The notes under the pieces: generated by a model | What the model was told of the DNA's origin: nothing | Databases searched by the model: none | Seen by the model: the letters and a program-made list of their open reading frames with translations, nothing else | Made by a program: the position numbers and the translations under genes | Shown: positions 1 through 8,315 of the stretch, one piece after another | Numbering within the stretch: position 1 is the stretch's first letter | Layout of the letters: each line of letters starts with the position of its first letter | Assembly (NCBI GenBank): GCA_029864405.1 | Contig: JAOTTP010000003.1 | Coordinates: 1 to 64,000 of the forward strand | Direction: 5' to 3' | Source of the DNA: Nitrospirota bacterium | Lineage (GTDB): Bacteria; Nitrospirota; Nitrospiria; Nitrospirales; UBA8639 | DNA length: 64,000 nucleotides

Positions 1-555
1 GGCAGAAGCCGAAAAAGTTTGCATTATTTCTCTTTCAAAGGCATCAGCTTTGTTTTTGGGGTTTCTTAAGAAATGATCAGGCGCCGTCTGCTTTAAATAT
101 ACCTTTGACCAGTTTTGAAAACGCTTGGCCGTTTCGGTGCCAAAGGTGGCGGGAATGAGCCCTTTGAATTTGACGCCTTCGAAGTTTATCACTGTCTGAT
201 AACTGGCCACGGTTTTCTGACTTTCTTCTATAAGTCTAGTCAATAATGGCTTGGCTTGATCAGGAATTTGTGCATTCTGCAAGTTATGTAAATCGATCCC
301 CATTCGTTCCTGGTATAACGCTATCATCTGTTTCTCGAATACCTCCGGGGTAAAACCCTTATCGCCTTTGCTTGGATCATTAATTAAGGCTTGATTCTGG
401 CCGATCGTTACTCGACCCGCATCCAATAATGTGGCCAAAAGCCGACCTGTTTCCACAAGATCGGAATTTGCATTGGCGATCACAGGGCTGCCCACTACAC
501 ACCAGATCATTAACGCACCCCATCTTCTCAAAACTCGACGGGACATCTGTTTCAT
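1..555 (-). CDS. Tll0287-like (DUF3365) periplasmic protein, 3' end off the window
   Basis: This reading frame is missing from the ORF track because it runs off the left edge; 185 codons are present. It starts at an ATG preceded by GGGAGAGA. An N-terminal signal peptide (MKQMSRRVLRR, then a hydrophobic run ending near VIANA) is followed by a segment typical of the Tll0287-like/DUF3365 fold: ETGRLLATLLDAGRV, GFTPEVFEKQM and IPATFGTETAKRF. Members of that family are periplasmic haem-binding or sensor-like domains, either stand-alone or at the N-terminus of signalling proteins. A CxxCH haem motif is not seen in the part present. Whether further domains follow cannot be known. Family assignment is from remembered motifs; the open frame and signal peptide are seen directly. 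Confidence 0.72.
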   Translation of the reverse strand, partial: MKQMSRRVLRRWGALMIWCVVGSPVIANANSDLVETGRLLATLLDAGRVTIGQNQALINDPSKGDKGFTPEVFEKQMIALYQERMGIDLHNLQNAQIPDQAKPLLTRLIEESQKTVASYQTVINFEGVKFKGLIPATFGTETAKRFQNWSKVYLKQTAPDHFLRNPKNKADAFEREIMQTFSASA

Positions 556-2186
556 ACTGTCTCTCCCTAATGAATATGGATCACGAAAATTTTTTTGGCC
601 TACCTCAAGATTATCCTTTGAAGAGTGAAGTCTTTAAAAGAAAAACTTAGGAGGTACAGATCATAAAAAAACCTGCCATGCTGTTGATAGTAAACTGCCT
701 GATTCCCTCTTCCTCGCCAGGCGCCAAAGAATACAAGAACATGACAGCCTGATCAACTCTGAAAAGGAAGCAGGGAAAGTGAGAAGACGGAGACGCCCGT
801 TGTTTTTGAGTAAATTTTTTAGGCAAAACCAGACGGACCGCAGGGACCGACTGCAGACCCAGATTGTCATACGCGTGACCACTAGCGAATATATGGCCGC
901 TATTAGGATAACTCGGAGAGAATCTGCCCTGTCATTTTCCATGGCAAGGAAATCAGATCGGCGTTCAAATATGAATTTATGATATGAATCATTGACGAGG
1001 GCAAAGCGGTATTTCTGGCTTCTGTGGATGGACAGGCTGCTGTGCGGCGCCATTGGCATGACCATTATCAGTCGAATCGGAGGTGGCGGCGGGTGCTCGT
1101 TGCCTCTATCCATCCGTAAGTGTGACGGCTAGCAGCCAAAGCACTGGCAGAAATTACGCACAACGAATCCGAGGGTCCCTGTTTTCCACGGCTCTGTATT
1201 GGTCGACATGGACCAAAAGTTGCTTTACATATGGATAGCCTCCTGCACCTGATGTATAAGCTTTGGCAGTGTGCTAAGCAGCACTGTCACAGGCATCATG
1301 GGATTGCCGACCTCGGCAAAGTGAGTGAAGGGGTAAGATTTGTGACATGGAGGGGACCTTCAATCCCGAGACTAAGTCCTTCCCTCATTTTGTGCTTTGC
1401 GCCGGAGTTGACAGTACGCGCTTTATATGAATGAGAGAAGGCTGTAAGGTTTATGCCCAAAGTATGCCACGAATAGAAAGGGATGAATCTATATTTACTT
1501 GGTATTTGCCTGTGCCAAAAATGTCTATGATGCCATGGCGATTTGCCCCAGAGAGCACATGGTTAGCATGTTTTTCTCGATGCCTATTCATTTGATACTT
1601 TCCACACTCAAATCTCCAACATAAATTTCAATGCTATGATGGAAACCAGCTAGCAAGTAATCGTGGTGGATTTTCCATATCTTTGTTTTGATTCCTCAAT
1701 GAAAAATGACCGATTGAAATTATGCCTAAATGGAGGTGTTGACCTATTTTCCCTTGATTATGCGATGAAGAAGAGTTGCGTCAAAAGGTTCTATTGGTAG
1801 TTTTTCAATTCAACAAAAGGCCGAAATCATATGGCCAAGCCAATTTTCGACTTACACTTACTAATGGATTCAAACGAACCCCAATTGGCCGAATCTGTTG
1901 ATTTAGGACTAAATTAGTGGCATCCGCAAGCCTCGCAGATTTTCCTTCTATGGAGTGGTTGGAATTCTTGAGATATACTATCCACTCATGCTTCATATAC
2001 ATAACCGAACGTATCGGGAAAAATATGACAAACTATTTCAATGGAACACAATGTTTTTTCTTTTTTATCATGGCCGAAAGGGAACAGTAGATTGGATAGA
2101 AATCGCAGCATAACTTTTTTTGATAGGTCTCTCACCAAATTTTCTCTCAGAGAGTATAAAGGGAACTGGTGAAAGGAGGAAATAGG
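556..2186. other. 1.6 kb with no convincing gene
   Basis: The listed ORFs here (for example the 150-aa minus ORF at 661-1113) are short, lack a ribosome binding site and have unnatural composition with runs of Pro or Arg. I see no recognisable domain in any frame, no tRNA and no clear terminator. The stretch may be relic sequence, since other genes in the first 12 kb are visibly decayed, but no parent gene can be named. Confidence 0.5.
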
Positions 2187-2564
2187 ATGAAAATCGTGAC
2201 GCAGGTATTTGTCATGTTTTGGATAACACTGAGTAGTGCCCTTCCCCTTCAAGCAGAGGTGATTGTTGAAATGTATGGCGGAGAAGAGAGAGAGACGTCT
2301 CTTGAACATCACCAGGGACCCAGTCGGCCAGGTTTAGTGCCCATGCGAATTGAAGAACCAGATGGGACGCTGCGACCTCTTCCATCAGGCCCGTTACCGG
2401 AGAGTCGTATGAGTACGGAGGGCTTACAGGATGTTCCGGATGCGGGGGGAGGGACAATGGTGAATGTTGAGGGCCGGTTTCAGTCTATCCTTAAGGTGCC
2501 CGATGGAGCGAACGAGGCGATTCATCAACATGATCCTGAAGACCTTCAGCCATTACAACCCTAA
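2187..2564 (+). CDS. Small secreted hypothetical protein
   Basis: A 125-aa protein. The ATG at 2187 is chosen over the track start at 2169 because a strong AAAGGAGG lies just upstream and the signal peptide then begins at once (MKIVTQVFVMFW... cut near LPLQA). The mature part is about 100 residues, polar, rich in Pro, Gly, Glu and His, with no membrane segment and no cysteine, so it is probably a soluble periplasmic or exported protein. It ends 28 bp before the metallopeptidase-like gene, so the two may be co-transcribed and functionally linked. No family recognised. Confidence 0.6.
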   Translation: MKIVTQVFVMFWITLSSALPLQAEVIVEMYGGEERETSLEHHQGPSRPGLVPMRIEEPDGTLRPLPSGPLPESRMSTEGLQDVPDAGGGTMVNVEGRFQSILKVPDGANEAIHQHDPEDLQPLQP

Positions 2565-2592
2565 ACATAATTAGATAAGACCCCTTCAACCC

Positions 2593-4479
2593 ATGAATTA
2601 TTCTAAAGCCAGAAGGCAAGGAGACCCCTCTTTTGCTCAGTTGCCGGGACACTTCAGCCGATGTGTGGCGGGATTTGTGCTAGTCGTACTCTTGGGCTGC
2701 TTTGGCCTCATGGCCGAGACCTACGCAGCCACCATTACGATTGTGAATAAAGATACCCCTGGTGAAGGATTTAACGATTCCGCGCCTTTTACTCCAGTGG
2801 GTGGAAATACGGCCACCACGCTTGGGCAGGCCAGGCTGAAAGCCTTTGAGTATGCGGCCAATATTTTAGCACAGTTGCTGGTGAGCACGGTGGGCATTCG
2901 AGTGGATGCTCGAATCGATCCCTTGGGAACGGGGATATTAGGGTCGGCGGGCCCCAATACCGTCCACAGGAATTTCCCCAATGCTCCTGTGGCGAATACC
3001 TGGTACGTCCAATCGCTCGCGAATAAACTTGCAGGACAGGACCTGGATCCTACAACCAGTGATATAAATGCTACCTTTAGTGCAAATTTTACGAATTGGT
3101 ACTTTGGGCTAGACGCCAACCCACCAGCGGGACAATTTGATTTTGTCACCGTGGTACTCCATGAAATTCTTCATGGTCTTGGTTTTTTGTCACTCGTGGA
3201 TGTGTTAACTGGGGAGAAATTCCTTGGAGTCAACGATGTCTTTATGCGCTGGTTAGAGCATCATGGGGCCAGTCCAGCCGATTACCCTTCAATGGCTGAT
3301 ATTCAACGGCAAACTGCGAGTGTTGCTGGGCCGAACCTTCATTTTGTTGGTGTTAATCTCCAAGGGGCGTCCGGGACCCTAACGGCTGGGCGAACAGGCA
3401 CTCATGTGCAGATGTATGCTCCGAACCCGGTTCAATTGGGTTCGTCGGTGTCTCATTTTACAAACACGATTAAGCCTGATCAGCTTATGGAACCTGGAAT
3501 AGCCTCCGGGAAGGCTATTCATGATCTCGGGTTAGCTCAACCTCTGTTGCAAGATTTAGGATGGATGTTTGAGGTTGGCGTAAGTTTCCCTACCCGGAAT
3601 GATGTCAACGGCGACGGGAAGGCGGACCTCGTCTGGCGCAACACGAGCAGTTGGGCTGTCGCGATTTGGTTGATGAACGGCCCTACGATTGCCTCCTCCG
3701 GCTTATTGGGGGTGGTGTCGTCGAAGTGGCAGATTGCCGGTACTGGGGATGTCAATAAGGATGGGAAAGCGGATGTCATCTGGCGTCACAGCGATACGGG
3801 AACGGTGGCGGTGTGGCTGATGAATGGCCTCACCGTCATATCGGTGGGCTTTCCGGGTAGTGCCTCTACGGATTGGCAAATCGTGAGTGTGGGTGATGTT
3901 AACGGCGATGGGCGGGCGGACCTCGTCTGGCGCAACACGAGTAGTGGCGAAGTTACGATTTGGTTGATGAGCGGCTCCACGATTGCTTCTTCCGGCCATT
4001 TGGGGGCGGTGCCGTTGGAGTGGCAAATAGCCGGTACCGGGGATATGAATGCCGATGGAAAAGCGGATGTCATTTGGCGCAATGACCTTACTGGCGCAGT
4101 GGAAGTGTGGCTCATGCAAGGACTCACAGTTATGTCAGTAGGTTTCCCTGGAGGGGCCTCCACGGATTGGCAGATTGCAGGGGTGGGTGATGTGAATGAT
4201 GATGGGATGGGGGATTTGGTCTGGCGTAAAACGAGTAACGGGGAGGTTGCGATTTGGTTGATGAATGGGGTGACTCTCAGTTCGCCAGGTTTTTTTGGTG
4301 TGGTGCCTCAGGCGTGGGAGATTGCTAGTGCCAATGATGTCAATGGGGATGGGAGCGCAGATATAATCTGGCGCAACAGGCAGACGGGCACAGTGGCGGT
4401 GTGGATGATGAATGGGCTCACGGTCATGTCGGTGGGCTTTCCGGGCAGTGTCTCAATCAACTGGGAAATTCAACATTAG
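2593..4479 (+). CDS. Secreted metallopeptidase-like protein with FG-GAP/VCBS-type repeats
   Basis: A 628-aa exported protein. A long N-region and hydrophobic core (VAGFVLVVLLGCFGLM) end near residue 46. Residues about 50-330 form a domain with the zinc-protease motif HEILHGLGF at residues 190-198. This resembles the HExxHGLGF of bacterial secreted proteins of metzincin-like type, but the usual third histidine of HExxHxxGxxH is absent (Ser at that place), so activity is uncertain. Residues about 336-627 are six repeats of about 48 residues, each starting with a calcium-loop-like DxNxDGxxD and containing a VWRN...AIWLMNG core. They alternate between two subtypes (A: TIASSG; B: LTVMSVGFPGS), giving three A+B pairs, likely a beta-propeller or adhesive stalk. 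A broken relative of one A+B pair lies at 11408-11800. Substrate unknown. Confidence 0.75.
   Translation: MNYSKARRQGDPSFAQLPGHFSRCVAGFVLVVLLGCFGLMAETYAATITIVNKDTPGEGFNDSAPFTPVGGNTATTLGQARLKAFEYAANILAQLLVSTVGIRVDARIDPLGTGILGSAGPNTVHRNFPNAPVANTWYVQSLANKLAGQDLDPTTSDINATFSANFTNWYFGLDANPPAGQFDFVTVVLHEILHGLGFLSLVDVLTGEKFLGVNDVFMRWLEHHGASPADYPSMADIQRQTASVAGPNLHFVGVNLQGASGTLTAGRTGTHVQMYAPNPVQLGSSVSHFTNTIKPDQLMEPGIASGKAIHDLGLAQPLLQDLGWMFEVGVSFPTRNDVNGDGKADLVWRNTSSWAVAIWLMNGPTIASSGLLGVVSSKWQIAGTGDVNKDGKADVIWRHSDTGTVAVWLMNGLTVISVGFPGSASTDWQIVSVGDVNGDGRADLVWRNTSSGEVTIWLMSGSTIASSGHLGAVPLEWQIAGTGDMNADGKADVIWRNDLTGAVEVWLMQGLTVMSVGFPGGASTDWQIAGVGDVNDDGMGDLVWRKTSNGEVAIWLMNGVTLSSPGFFGVVPQAWEIASANDVNGDGSADIIWRNRQTGTVAVWMMNGLTVMSVGFPGSVSINWEIQH
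3597..4476 (+). repeat. Coding repeat: three A+B pairs of FG-GAP-like units
   Basis: Six units of roughly 48 codons occur in tandem in the 3' half of the metallopeptidase-like gene. Odd units carry NTSSGEVAIWLMNG with TIASSG-type tails; even units carry TGTVAVWLMNG with VMSVGFPG-type tails. The alternation points to growth by duplication of a two-unit (about 290 bp) block rather than of single units. Each unit keeps a DxNxDGxxD loop likely to bind calcium. Confidence 0.8.
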
Positions 4480-5345
4480 GCCAAGATTAACAAAGAGAGC
4501 TACAAAGCTGTGTCCTAGTGAGAATACAGTGTGGAAATGCACGAGGGCTGGCCTCGCCGGTATGCCATGTTAGCAGGGTCAACGATTGGTGGCTGTATGC
4601 AGAAGGAGTCCGTATTGCCATTCTTCTTTTGCCTTTCATCACGGTCTAAAATCGTACCAAAAATCTTCTGGTAATTTGCTAGGCTTCCCTGCACAAATCA
4701 CTTTTCATGATAATCGAGAAAGCCTGCGTGGCAATTCTTTTAACGGGTTGGAGCAATTGATCATCTGGATGCTTTGCGATCTGACAGAGGAAGGGAAAGA
4801 GAGTCTGCTCAAGCCATCTTCCTTCCCACGACATGACATAGGGATATCCTGAAACTGAGATTCCTGTCGTTGAACTCCTTCCCCAAAATAGGCTTTAATT
4901 CAATCTTTCTGTTGAGATGCCATTTGACCAACAAGTTGTTGGTCAGGTCGATCGTCTTTTTCTCTATCTCCCATCAATGCTGAGCGCGAGCAGTCATGAT
5001 GGGTTTATGACTCTTTCTCGTTCCATAAACATACGATAAATGGTCGTCCTCAATGCCGTTCGCTTCGAGCTGGTGGAAGGGCTAGACGCACGATTGAGTG
5101 GCCTTATTAGTCAGGAGTTTGAGTGGCGTTTTAGCCTCAGAAAATACGTTGTCGTCTAAGTTTCCCGTGAGGTGGAAAATTTTACGCCAATGAGACCCTT
5201 TCTCTGGCATGTGGTTGTTTCACGGAAGTCTGTTTCTATGCATTCAATAAATTTTGAGCCATTCTTCAGTGACAATACGACAAGTGGGAGGGCATGATCT
5301 GTTGATGACGAACCTCTTTCCATGGATGCGAGTAAGGATATGGTG
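4480..5345. other. Intergenic, no gene recognised; contains a 9-bp inverted repeat
   Basis: No ORF in this 860-bp stretch looks like a gene; the 88-aa ORF at 4586 has no ribosome site and no domain. A short frame around 5041-5160 (39 codons) is also unconvincing. The notable object is the dyad TGACCAACA-AGT-TGTTGGTCA at 4925-4945, a possible operator or small hairpin; no T-run follows, so it is not a classical terminator. Confidence 0.45.
4925..4945. promoter_or_regulatory. Perfect 9-bp dyad with 3-bp spacer (operator-like)
   Basis: TGACCAACA and TGTTGGTCA are exact inverted repeats separated by AGT. The geometry fits a dimeric regulator site or a small hairpin. No gene starts within 300 bp downstream, so a regulatory role is only a possibility. 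Confidence 0.25.
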
Positions 5346-5594
5346 ATGGTCAATATGAAATGGTGGTGGGGGGCTATGCTTGGAGTCAGCATCTTGCTTG
5401 CGGTGCCTGGGCATTCCGAGATTGGGGCCATTATGGGCGATGTGGTTGGACATTTTTTTTCTGCGCTGATCTTAGCCATCGTGCCTATTCTGGGATATCG
5501 CCTGCTCTATCAACGGGTCGGCGAAAAAGAAATCACATATATCTTTGGTGCTGCCTGGATCTATCTTGTGCTCTCGCAATTGTTTGGATGGTAA
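5346..5594 (+). CDS. Small two-helix inner-membrane protein
   Basis: About 82 aa from the ATG at 5346, chosen because AAGGATATGG lies at good spacing; the track start at 5322 has no ribosome site. Two or three hydrophobic segments are visible: WWWGAMLGVSILLAVPG, the helix around GHFFSALILAIVPILGYRLL, and the C-terminal IFGAAWIYLVLSQLFGW. A charged loop (YQRVGEKE) separates the last two. No family recognised. It stands alone between two stretches without intact genes, yet the frame is clean and the hydrophobic pattern regular, which favours a real gene. Confidence 0.55.
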   Translation: MVNMKWWWGAMLGVSILLAVPGHSEIGAIMGDVVGHFFSALILAIVPILGYRLLYQRVGEKEITYIFGAAWIYLVLSQLFGW

Positions 5595-5969
5595 GAAAAA
5601 TCTCAACTTTAAAGAATGGATCCTTTGTCGTTTTCTTGAGTTGAAGCTCAGGCGTCTCAGTGGTCGTGATCCCCTCACTCAACAAAACTGGTAAGAGGAA
5701 CGTATGGCGTTTGAAGCTCATCAATGTGGTCAATTGCGAGGCCCCACCCGTTGAATGGTCGATGCCAGGTCTGGTCACAACGATGCATTGGGAGATACTT
5801 CCATCAATCCCTGTGGGAGTGTTTATTGCGCATGTAAACTGGATATTGATCCACGTGAGAGTAAGTAGGATAAACAGACATGTCTCTTTTGGGTAATCGG
5901 AATGTACGAGTCAGCCTCTTGATAGAGAAATTGGATTTCTTCGCTCACTAATGCCGGATGGGCTGACCC
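5595..5969. other. 375 bp with no gene recognised
   Basis: ORFs in this gap (for example 5660-5896) have no ribosome site or domain. No terminator-like hairpin with a T-run was found. Nothing supportable is seen. Confidence 0.4.
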
Positions 5970-6720
5970 ATGTATGGCCGATTCACCCGAAAATCAGGTT
6001 TTCAGTAAATGACCAAATTCCTAGGGCTTCAGGTGTGGCCTCACGTATTGACCCCGTAAAACATTGCGCCTTCTCAATCAATTTTTGGCTTGTGTACGCA
6101 CAAACTCCATCTCGAAGGATTTTGAATGTGTGCAACTGAAATGGTGGCATGGTCCCCTCATGGGCTATGGAGCCCTGCACGGGCACCATCTGATTTATGC
6201 TCGAGCGGAAACGGTTGCGGAAAAGCCCGCTTTTCGAAAGGCGTTCGCGCATCGACGGTGTCTGGTGTTGGCGGATGGATTTTATGAGTGGAAAGGGGAA
6301 GGGAGGTCGAAGCAACCCTACTATATTCACTTAACAGACAATCGCCCCTTTGCGTTTGCTGGTCTATGGGAACATTGGGATAAGGTCGCCGACCGCGAGA
6401 TTAATTCCTGGACGATCATCACGACCGTACCGAATGCCATTGTGGAGCCGATTCATCAGCGGATGCCGGTTATACTCCATCCTAGAGATTATTCCCTGTG
6501 GTTAGATCCCTCTATGTGTGATTTTCAGCATGTGCTGGCCCTGCGTCAACCGCATCCTCCCGAAGAGATGGAAGCCTTTCCCGTCAGCCCTATGGTGAAT
6601 AATCCGCTAAACGGGAATACTCGATGTCTTCAACGCTACTGGTGTGAGCAGACTTTAGTTGATGGGATACTCAGGGGCATGCATCCGATACTCGACGCGG
6701 GGGGTGTGGCTATGTCTTGA
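5970..6720 (+). pseudogene. Decayed SRAP (HMCES/YedK-like) gene
   Basis: SRAP proteins bind abasic sites in single-stranded DNA through a covalent bond with Cys2 of the invariant MCGRF start. Here the matching start at 5970 reads MYGRFTRKSGFQ and then hits a TAA, so the catalytic cysteine is tyrosine (TGT to TAT). Further on in the same frame NIAPSQ is recognisable (family: YNIAPTQ) directly after another stop. The reading then needs frame changes to recover FACVRTN-like sequence, PSWAMEP (+1 of the track frame) and GHHLIYARAETVAEKPAFR. From about 6190 to the stop a long intact part remains: LADGFYEWK, FAFAGLWEHW, the conserved EPIHQRMPVIL histidine segment and a VNNPLNG-type tail. The 218-aa track ORF is only this remnant fused to out-of-frame sequence. 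Two stops, at least two frameshifts and loss of Cys2 make it a pseudogene. Confidence 0.82.
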
Positions 6721-7133
6721 AGGAAGCATGTGAAAAGCCAGAGAGCCCATTTTCATGGTGATTTTATGCCTGTGTATCGTATCTGTGGTGACGTTGCCCG
6801 ATGAAGATTTTTCATCGAGTGGCCCCTGGCTTCTTTTTTTCTTTTTTTCCCCTAGTTTTTTTGATTGAGGTTCGTCAGATTTCATGTATTCTTGATAAAT
6901 TGGAAGGTCCATTCTCCAGCATTCAAGGATCTGGCGAATGTTGCGATGAATCCTCCAGCCTTAAAAACGGGCGTATCCTGAAAAAGGCAAACCATCTGAA
7001 AGGATGGGACACAAAGCCATCGGCCTACACCTCGGAGTCCGGGATAGGGTTGCCTGGCAAGCCACAGATCCTCTTTGATCATGAACGGAGTGGCTTCGCT
7101 CGACATGACTCACATGCATAAAGGAGATTTCGT
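6721..7133. other. About 410 bp with no gene recognised
   Basis: The 106-aa ORF at 6801 contains a phenylalanine-rich run (FFFSFFPLVFL) from a T-tract and no domain. The antisense ORFs are shadows. An AAGGAG site at the end of this gap belongs to the broken gene that follows. Confidence 0.4.
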
Positions 7134-7534
7134 ATGGCCCATGATCAAGATTGCTCTCGAATAGGTTTTCCTCGGGATTATCATCTTCTCGATCCGCACC
7201 GAGTTATTTATGGGGCATTTTCCTTGTTCTCTGCCTGTTCCCCTCCAATGCACTGGCGGCAGAAGTCACGTTAGCCTGAGATCCCCCTTCGGAATATGGG
7301 GGATTTGTTGTCGCCTACGGGGCCTCTAGCGGAAGCTAGAGTCAGACTCAAGATGTGGGTGCTCAGTCTACCGTTACGGTGACAAGCCTGAATCCCAGAC
7401 GAACTTATTATTTTGCGGTAAAAGCTGACGACTCGGCTCGGAGCAATGCAAGCCCCTATTCGAACCAGATGAATGTCAGGTTGCCTATTGTTACGGCACG
7501 CCCTGCTTCTTCTAAAAATGTACAAGTCTATTGA
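7134..7534 (+). pseudogene. Decayed secreted protein with a fibronectin type III domain
   Basis: An ATG at 7134 follows AAGGAG with good spacing. After a frameshift, frame 2 gives a clean signal peptide (IFLVLCLFPSNALA) followed by AEVTLA-stop-DPPSE, then VVAYGASSGS-stop-SQTQDVG, then VTVTSLNPRRTYYFAVKA and SPYSNQMNV. This is the pattern of a fibronectin type III domain (VTLAWDPPS...YRVYYGTSSG...YTVTGLNPGTTYYFAVTAYD...YSNEV). The first stop sits where the conserved tryptophan should be (TGG to TGA) and the second where a tyrosine is usual, so both are single-base losses. The frame closes at 7534. It was probably a surface or exported protein. It is absent from the ORF track because of the stops. 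Confidence 0.75.
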
Positions 7535-8315
7535 ATTTCAACATCGTCATCCGCGACAAATCTTTACTGGTAGATTGTATTGCGACAGGGGGGACTCAGG
7601 AGAATGTGGTGAACCGTATTCGCCTGGGTTTTGTACCGCGGGTTAGGGATAATGAAGGCTACTACTGAACCACTTCACTACCTCTATTCCAATTTGTAGA
7701 ACGAGGACGTTCTGCGAATGCCAGGTTTAAAAAGATTTTCCTCAGGCGTTATGGCGTTATAAGGATGGATTTCAGGAAAGGGTCGGTTACATGAAATTCC
7801 GTCAGTATGCTTTGATCTTCTCATTTCGAACAAAATCATTTTGAGAGGTATCACTCCATCGAATTTTGGCTAGCCCTCCTTAAATAATTTCAGGGGAAGT
7901 CCGCTATCAGCGCAGTAGCCTGATTTTATTGTCACGACACACAATTCTTGGATGCCTTGTTCCGCTAAGCGCGTAGCAAATCTTCTCCCATTGGGCTTCG
8001 GCAAGCATGCCTTTCTCCAGATTTCAGTGCACGCAGCATGGTTTTCTCTTGTTTCCCCACCGTGATCGACTGTATTTCTTACTTTTGGTATTTATGATCT
8101 CTCACGAAGAACTGTCCATGAAGAAAAATAAACATTTCCAAGGGTGCATGACTATTTCTTCTGCCGGTTCCTATGGTAAGGTCCGTTTCTTTCAGGGAAC
8201 TCATCTTGAAATTGACTTAACAATGAGATGAAGGCACCATATCCAAAAGCTATAATGCCCAATATTATTGAGTGTTCTTCTGAATCCAGCTGGACGCTCG
8301 AATCGAGAAGTGAGA
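7535..8315. other. About 780 bp with no gene recognised
   Basis: This may hold the worn 3' part of the fibronectin-III pseudogene, but no domain can be followed past 7534. The 74-aa ORF at 8007 has no ribosome site. A TATAAT hexamer at 8251-8256 lies 60 bp before the next gene, but no matching -35 box is seen at 16-18 bp. Confidence 0.4.

Noticed and set aside
661-1113. 150-aa minus ORF
   Set aside because: No ribosome site, poly-proline start, no recognisable domain, and composition unlike real genes in the window.
3703-4163. Antisense ORFs (138 and 125 aa) over the FG-GAP repeats
   Set aside because: They repeat because the coding repeat repeats; no ribosome sites.
5660-5896. 78-aa plus ORF between the small membrane protein and the SRAP remnant
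   Set aside because: No ribosome site and no hydrophobic or domain pattern; overlaps antisense ORFs of equal quality.
6064-6720. SRAP as an intact 218-aa protein starting at 6064
   Set aside because: The first 40 residues are out-of-frame relics; the family start with its catalytic Cys lies at 5970 in another frame and is mutated.
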